The position numbers and the translations under genes are program-made. Shown one piece after another: positions 6,906 to 9,995 of a DNA stretch of 9,995 nt (positions within the stretch are counted from its first letter, which is position 1; each line of letters starts with the position of its first letter). The stretch comes from Chloroflexota bacterium (lineage in GTDB: Bacteria > Chloroflexota > DTOL01 > JACQYG01). The notes beneath the pieces are model-generated. The model was not told the DNA's origin. It saw only the letters and a program-made list of their open reading frames with translations, and ran no database searches. The stretch lies in the NCBI GenBank assembly GCA_016208345.1, contig JACQYG010000277.1, positions 1 to 9,995 on the forward strand. The letters are read 5' to 3'.

Positions 6906-8720
6906 TTACAGCTTCCGGTTGTCGCTATTTGATGACCAGGCCAGGGCATAGAAAGCGGCCACGACCGGCGGGACAACGACAGCAGCGGCCGCCAAAGCGA
7001 ACAAGAGCGAGAGCGCCGTCGGCCACAGCCATAGCACCCAGGCATCCGGTATGTACCAGGTCAGCCTCAGACCATCGCGCCAGTATAATAGCAACACTGG
7101 TACCAGTTCCAGGTAGATCAGCCAGGCAGAGAGGAGCAGCCCCAGGCGAAAAAACTCTCCCGGTTCGACCCTTTCTCTGAACAGGTAGAACCCCAGGGCC
7201 AGCGATGACAGGATCAGTGACCAAGAAGCCACGCCCAGCATACGCTCCAGGGCGGTCGTTGGCCAACCTCCCGGCTGCCAGTAAACAGAAGAGCCAGATT
7301 GGGTTGCTAGAAGGCCAGCCGTGATTGCCGCGCCAAACCCAGTCAAGGCCACCGCAAACCTGCCTGGCGACGAGTCCAGCCAAAGAGCGGAGGGGGGAAA
7401 GAGACGTAGGGCGCGTATCGGCCGGTATCGATTCAACAAGACCGCCAGTACACCGAGCATGGCTAGCACGAGTGGCGCCAGCGCCAGAGCCACTAGCGGT
7501 GTCCTCCTCCAACGGTCTTTCTGCAATTTGGCTGCCTTGGCCTTAGCCATAGCCAAGTCAGCTTGTGCCATGGCGTTGGTGGCCAGACGATAAGCACCGG
7601 TCAGATTTCCGACGTTCAGCGCACTCCTGGACATGGCCAGATCGTTTACCACGTGCTCCTCCGACGTTCCCATCTTCAGGCTGAAAAGGTATGCATCTGC
7701 CAGTGCCACCCGTTGAGCAGCAAAGGCCAACTGTTTCACCGCTTTGCTGCGTTCGTCCAACGCCAGCAAGTGCCACGGAACCGAGCCGGTAGAGCCTTCC
7801 GGCACTGGCGTCCCCAGCAAGGCGGTGACCGCAGCCGCCACATCCTCCGGTCCCATGTCGGGATATTCCCCGACTCGGACCTTCTCGCCCGCCAGGAATA
7901 GCCTGCCCTCTTGGTCTCGCCACCCTGGTTGTATCATTGGTGGGATAGTCATCACCACTAACACAGCGTTCGCCGGATCCAACGCGTCATACAAGGCTCG
8001 AAGATAAGCACCCACGCTCTGAGCCGGGCCGGCAACGTGGGCCGGCGATGAGCCAACGCCATACGATGCAGGATAAGGCAACACGATTAAGAGGAGGTTG
8101 GGTTTCAGGTCGGTCAGGGCATCAAGCCCGGTCCGAGTGAAAGCGTCCAAGGGGCTCGAGGCAGCTATGGTATTTCTAGCCGTCACGTCCTCCGCAGGAA
8201 GCAAAGCGGCCCACTCCGGGGGCCCTACAAACGCAGTCAGGTAACCGGCACTTTTGGCGGCCTTTAAGATGGTGGTTGGCTGGAACCTTTCCTCGGGCCG
8301 AGCCCGGCCCAGGTCACCCGGGAGGCTGTAACTAAAGGGCCCTGGGAGCCAGCTCTTCGGAACACCTTTCCAGTTGCCGACGCCGCTAAACTCGGCCGTA
8401 GCACCGGTGACCAGAGGAAGCCAGGGAGGAAAATAGCCTGCACCGTACTGATAACTCAAGCGACAAGTAGCACCCTTCGCTGGCCAGTCGGGCAAGAAGC
8501 CTGTAGCCTCAGCCACCTTGGCCTCGTATCCGTCCAACACCACCAGTACCACCTGTTGAACGGCTGGGGTGGTAGCCACTTGCAAGGAGGGCCGGCTGCG
8601 CAAAGGAGACCGGTAGTCGACCACGGACTCCAGCCAACGCCAGGCCCACGCGGCTGAAGATAGGGCCACCGCCAGAAAGGTGAGTTCGCACGCTATGACC
8701 CAGATATACTTGCGGATCAA
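6906..8720 (-). CDS. Membrane protein with a degenerate alkaline-phosphatase-superfamily domain
   Basis: This 604-residue protein has an N-terminal helix (6-28), an extracytoplasmic domain (about 50-320), a helical linker and about five membrane segments (408-429, 455-473, 493-514, 524-546, 562-594). The outer domain follows the layout of phosphodiesterases and sulfatases: VVLVVLDGYEAK (57-68), LVTGATAEFSGVGNW (103-117), and near its end DVAAAVTALLGTPVP (293-307). Where active members have a D..GH motif this protein reads LPYPASYGVG (214-223), and where they have SDHG it reads VVMTIPPM (255-262). Most metal ligands are therefore missing and catalysis is doubtful. The start is TTG 8720: the frame is closed by a stop just upstream and offers no ATG or GTG there, and residue 2 onward forms the signal anchor. 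It lies 22 bases after the 120-residue gene and 25 before the sigma gene. A role in envelope or lipid sensing is only a guess. Confidence 0.7.
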   Translation of the reverse strand: MIRKYIWVIACELTFLAVALSSAAWAWRWLESVVDYRSPLRSRPSLQVATTPAVQQVVLVVLDGYEAKVAEATGFLPDWPAKGATCRLSYQYGAGYFPPWLPLVTGATAEFSGVGNWKGVPKSWLPGPFSYSLPGDLGRARPEERFQPTTILKAAKSAGYLTAFVGPPEWAALLPAEDVTARNTIAASSPLDAFTRTGLDALTDLKPNLLLIVLPYPASYGVGSSPAHVAGPAQSVGAYLRALYDALDPANAVLVVMTIPPMIQPGWRDQEGRLFLAGEKVRVGEYPDMGPEDVAAAVTALLGTPVPEGSTGSVPWHLLALDERSKAVKQLAFAAQRVALADAYLFSLKMGTSEEHVVNDLAMSRSALNVGNLTGAYRLATNAMAQADLAMAKAKAAKLQKDRWRRTPLVALALAPLVLAMLGVLAVLLNRYRPIRALRLFPPSALWLDSSPGRFAVALTGFGAAITAGLLATQSGSSVYWQPGGWPTTALERMLGVASWSLILSSLALGFYLFRERVEPGEFFRLGLLLSAWLIYLELVPVLLLYWRDGLRLTWYIPDAWVLWLWPTALSLLFALAAAAVVVPPVVAAFYALAWSSNSDNRKL

Positions 8721-8737
8721 CGCCGAAGCGCCCGCTT

Positions 8738-8752
8738 GACGCTCAAAGCGTC
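8738..8752 (-). other. Short hairpin over the stop of the 120-residue gene
   Basis: GACGCT and AGCGTC form a perfect 6-base stem with a 3-base loop that includes the TGA stop at 8743-8745. Directly downstream, CGC-TTCG-GCG (minus strand, just before TTG 8720) could form a small stable UUCG-type loop. There is no T-run, so termination is unlikely. An effect on translation of the TTG-started gene is possible. Confidence 0.3.
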
Positions 8753-9105
8753 TCGGTCACGTCCCATTTGAGCTCACCGGCCTCCTTGGTGATCACGTCG
8801 ATCACAATGCGGTGGGTGCCTGGTGGGAGCTGAGGGCCCCTCATGGCCATGGTAACCTGGGAGTTGAGGGCAAAAGAGAAGGGCTGCTCCTTGCCGATCT
8901 GATTGGCGGCCCTTCGCTCCTCGCTTTGTATTATGTAAACATTCTCCGCCTGGTAGGTCTGGTCATCCACCACTAATGGAAGGACGCCGGTAATGGTGCC
9001 GGGGGCCAGGACGTTCTTCAACTGAAACTCAAAGCCTTCTAGATTGTTCTTCAGGCTGCCCTTCACGAACAGCTTTTTTAACATGAAAGCGGGAACTGCT
9101 GGCAT
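8743..9105 (-). CDS. Conserved-looking 120-residue protein of unknown function
   Basis: I do not recognise a named family. The protein is soluble, with no signal peptide or membrane helix and no cysteine. Its pattern is mostly beta-strand: LKKLFVKGSLKN (9-20), FEFQLKNVLAPGTITGVLPLVVD (25-47), a central segment ending in ALNSQVTMAMRG, then the proline-glycine turn LPPGTHRIVIDVITKEAGELKWDVT near the C-terminus. This suggests a small beta-sandwich. It is clearly a real gene: the ATG at 9105 has a textbook AGGAGG 5 bases upstream, and the frame is fully open. It lies 83 bases after the lipid kinase gene and 22 before the phosphatase-fold membrane protein, so it is probably co-transcribed with them. 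Confidence 0.8.
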   Translation of the reverse strand: MPAVPAFMLKKLFVKGSLKNNLEGFEFQLKNVLAPGTITGVLPLVVDDQTYQAENVYIIQSEERRAANQIGKEQPFSFALNSQVTMAMRGPQLPPGTHRIVIDVITKEAGELKWDVTETL

Positions 9106-9188
9106 CTTTGCCTCCTACTCTACATTTTGTGGGGCGGCGCAACACCCACCAGGAGCTTCAAGACGGCAATCACCCAGGTTGGTGCGAG

Positions 9189-9995
9189 CTATACCTTGAC
9201 CACCAGGCCTCGGGGAATCAGCGAAAACGTGGCCGGCGCCTGGCCCAAAAGCTCTCCGTCGGCCTGTATTAGCATCCGTTCCCGGGTCTCCATCCTGATC
9301 TCTCGAGCGCGAAAAGATTCCACTTTGGGATGGGTCAGGTGGGTGCCTTTGTAGACGCGAGGGACGGCCTGTAGGAATTCCAGGCGGCCGGTGTCGCCGA
9401 TGACCACTACATCTAAGAACCCATCCGATGGATCAGCACTAGGAGCGATGAACATGCCGCCGCCGAAATAGCGGCCGTTACAAACGATCAAGCTGTTGGC
9501 TCGGCGCGTTGACTTTTGACCATCATGGATTATTTCAATCATCTTGTTTTTGTAGGCGATCAGCGTGATCACCAGGCATGACAAATAGGGAATAGTGCCA
9601 CCCAAGACTTTCGAGCTGCGATTGACTCGCTCGGCGACTTCGCCGTCGAATCCCGACCCTGCCACGTTCACGTAGTAGCGGCGCACCGAGCCGGCTGCAT
9701 TGGAGTAACCGATCACGCCGAGGTCAATGGTCCTGGTGGTTTCGCCCACGAGGTGCTGACACGCTTGTTCGTAGTCACGCGGGATGCCGAATGTTCGCCC
9801 AAAATCCGCGCCGGTGCCCGTGGGTATCATCCCCAATACAATCCCAGTTGGTATCTCACCCTGGCTTCCCACCAGGCCGTTTGCTACCTCATTGACCGTG
9901 CCATCTCCGCCCACCGCCACCACCAGTTGGCAGCCATCTTCAACTGCTCGTCGCGCCAGTTCCACGGCATGGCCGGGCCGTTCGGTGAAGCAGTG
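9189..9995 (-). CDS. Diacylglycerol kinase family lipid kinase (5' end outside window)
   Basis: This is a soluble ATP-dependent lipid kinase of the DgkB/YegS/LCB5 type (DAGK catalytic domain), which phosphorylates diacylglycerol or a related lipid at the inner face of the membrane to recycle it into phospholipid synthesis. The visible 268 residues begin inside the catalytic domain. Seen are VVAVGGDGTVNEVANGL (nucleotide-binding GGDGT), GMIPTGTGADFGRTFG, YYVNVAGSGFDGEVA, NGRYFGGGMFIAPSADPSDGFLDVVVI and, near the end, ADGELLG. The family is about 300 residues long, so only some 30-40 N-terminal residues should be missing. The frame stays open to the right edge. The substrate cannot be told from sequence alone. 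It is the first visible gene of the right block. Confidence 0.93.
   Translation of the reverse strand, partial: HCFTERPGHAVELARRAVEDGCQLVVAVGGDGTVNEVANGLVGSQGEIPTGIVLGMIPTGTGADFGRTFGIPRDYEQACQHLVGETTRTIDLGVIGYSNAAGSVRRYYVNVAGSGFDGEVAERVNRSSKVLGGTIPYLSCLVITLIAYKNKMIEIIHDGQKSTRRANSLIVCNGRYFGGGMFIAPSADPSDGFLDVVVIGDTGRLEFLQAVPRVYKGTHLTHPKVESFRAREIRMETRERMLIQADGELLGQAPATFSLIPRGLVVKV

Noticed and set aside
6881..7045. Upstream extension of the sigma factor frame
   Set aside because: It overlaps the end of the 604-residue gene and its translation is a cysteine- and arginine-rich shadow without sigma-factor similarity.

Overview
The window looks like chromosomal DNA of a GC-rich bacterium, probably Chloroflexota (Anaerolineae-like lineages). 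That placement is inference. It rests on an ECF-type sigma factor next to a DUF5667 protein, a long flippase fused to an extracytoplasmic amidotransferase-like domain, an NfnA/SudB-type flavoprotein, frequent GTG/TTG starts and GC-rich third codon positions. Every convincing gene lies on the minus strand, so transcription runs from high to low coordinates. I see no tRNA, rRNA, CRISPR array, insertion sequence or integrase.

Right block (9995 to 5688), in transcription order: a lipid kinase of the diacylglycerol kinase family (its 5' end is outside the window); a 120-residue conserved-looking protein of unknown function with a strong ribosome binding site; a 604-residue membrane protein whose outer domain looks like an alkaline-phosphatase-superfamily fold that has lost its metal ligands; an ECF-like sigma factor; and a broken DUF5667 gene, the presumed sigma partner, which has lost its middle (including the expected membrane helix) and changed frame. 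The spacings of 13 to 83 bases suggest one or two operons.

A 346-base stretch (5342-5687) without a clear gene follows. It contains a plausible promoter for the next operon and, on the plus strand, a short coding-like frame that may be a gene remnant.

Left block (5341 to 971): lipM-like octanoyltransferase, fdhD (6 bases apart) and the amidotransferase-like/flippase fusion (60 bases further, after a hairpin). lipM and fdhD both serve sulfur-linked cofactor maturation, lipoate and molybdenum-dependent formate dehydrogenase respectively. Last, 873 to 1 carries an NfnA/SudB-like FAD, NAD(P) and iron-sulfur subunit behind its own extended -10 promoter. Its partner subunit would be expected just beyond position 1.

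I did not find a clearly new multi-gene system. The most unusual items are the broken sigma partner, the pseudoenzyme-like phosphatase-fold membrane protein, the amidotransferase-like/flippase fusion, and the unexplained coding-like stretch between the two blocks.
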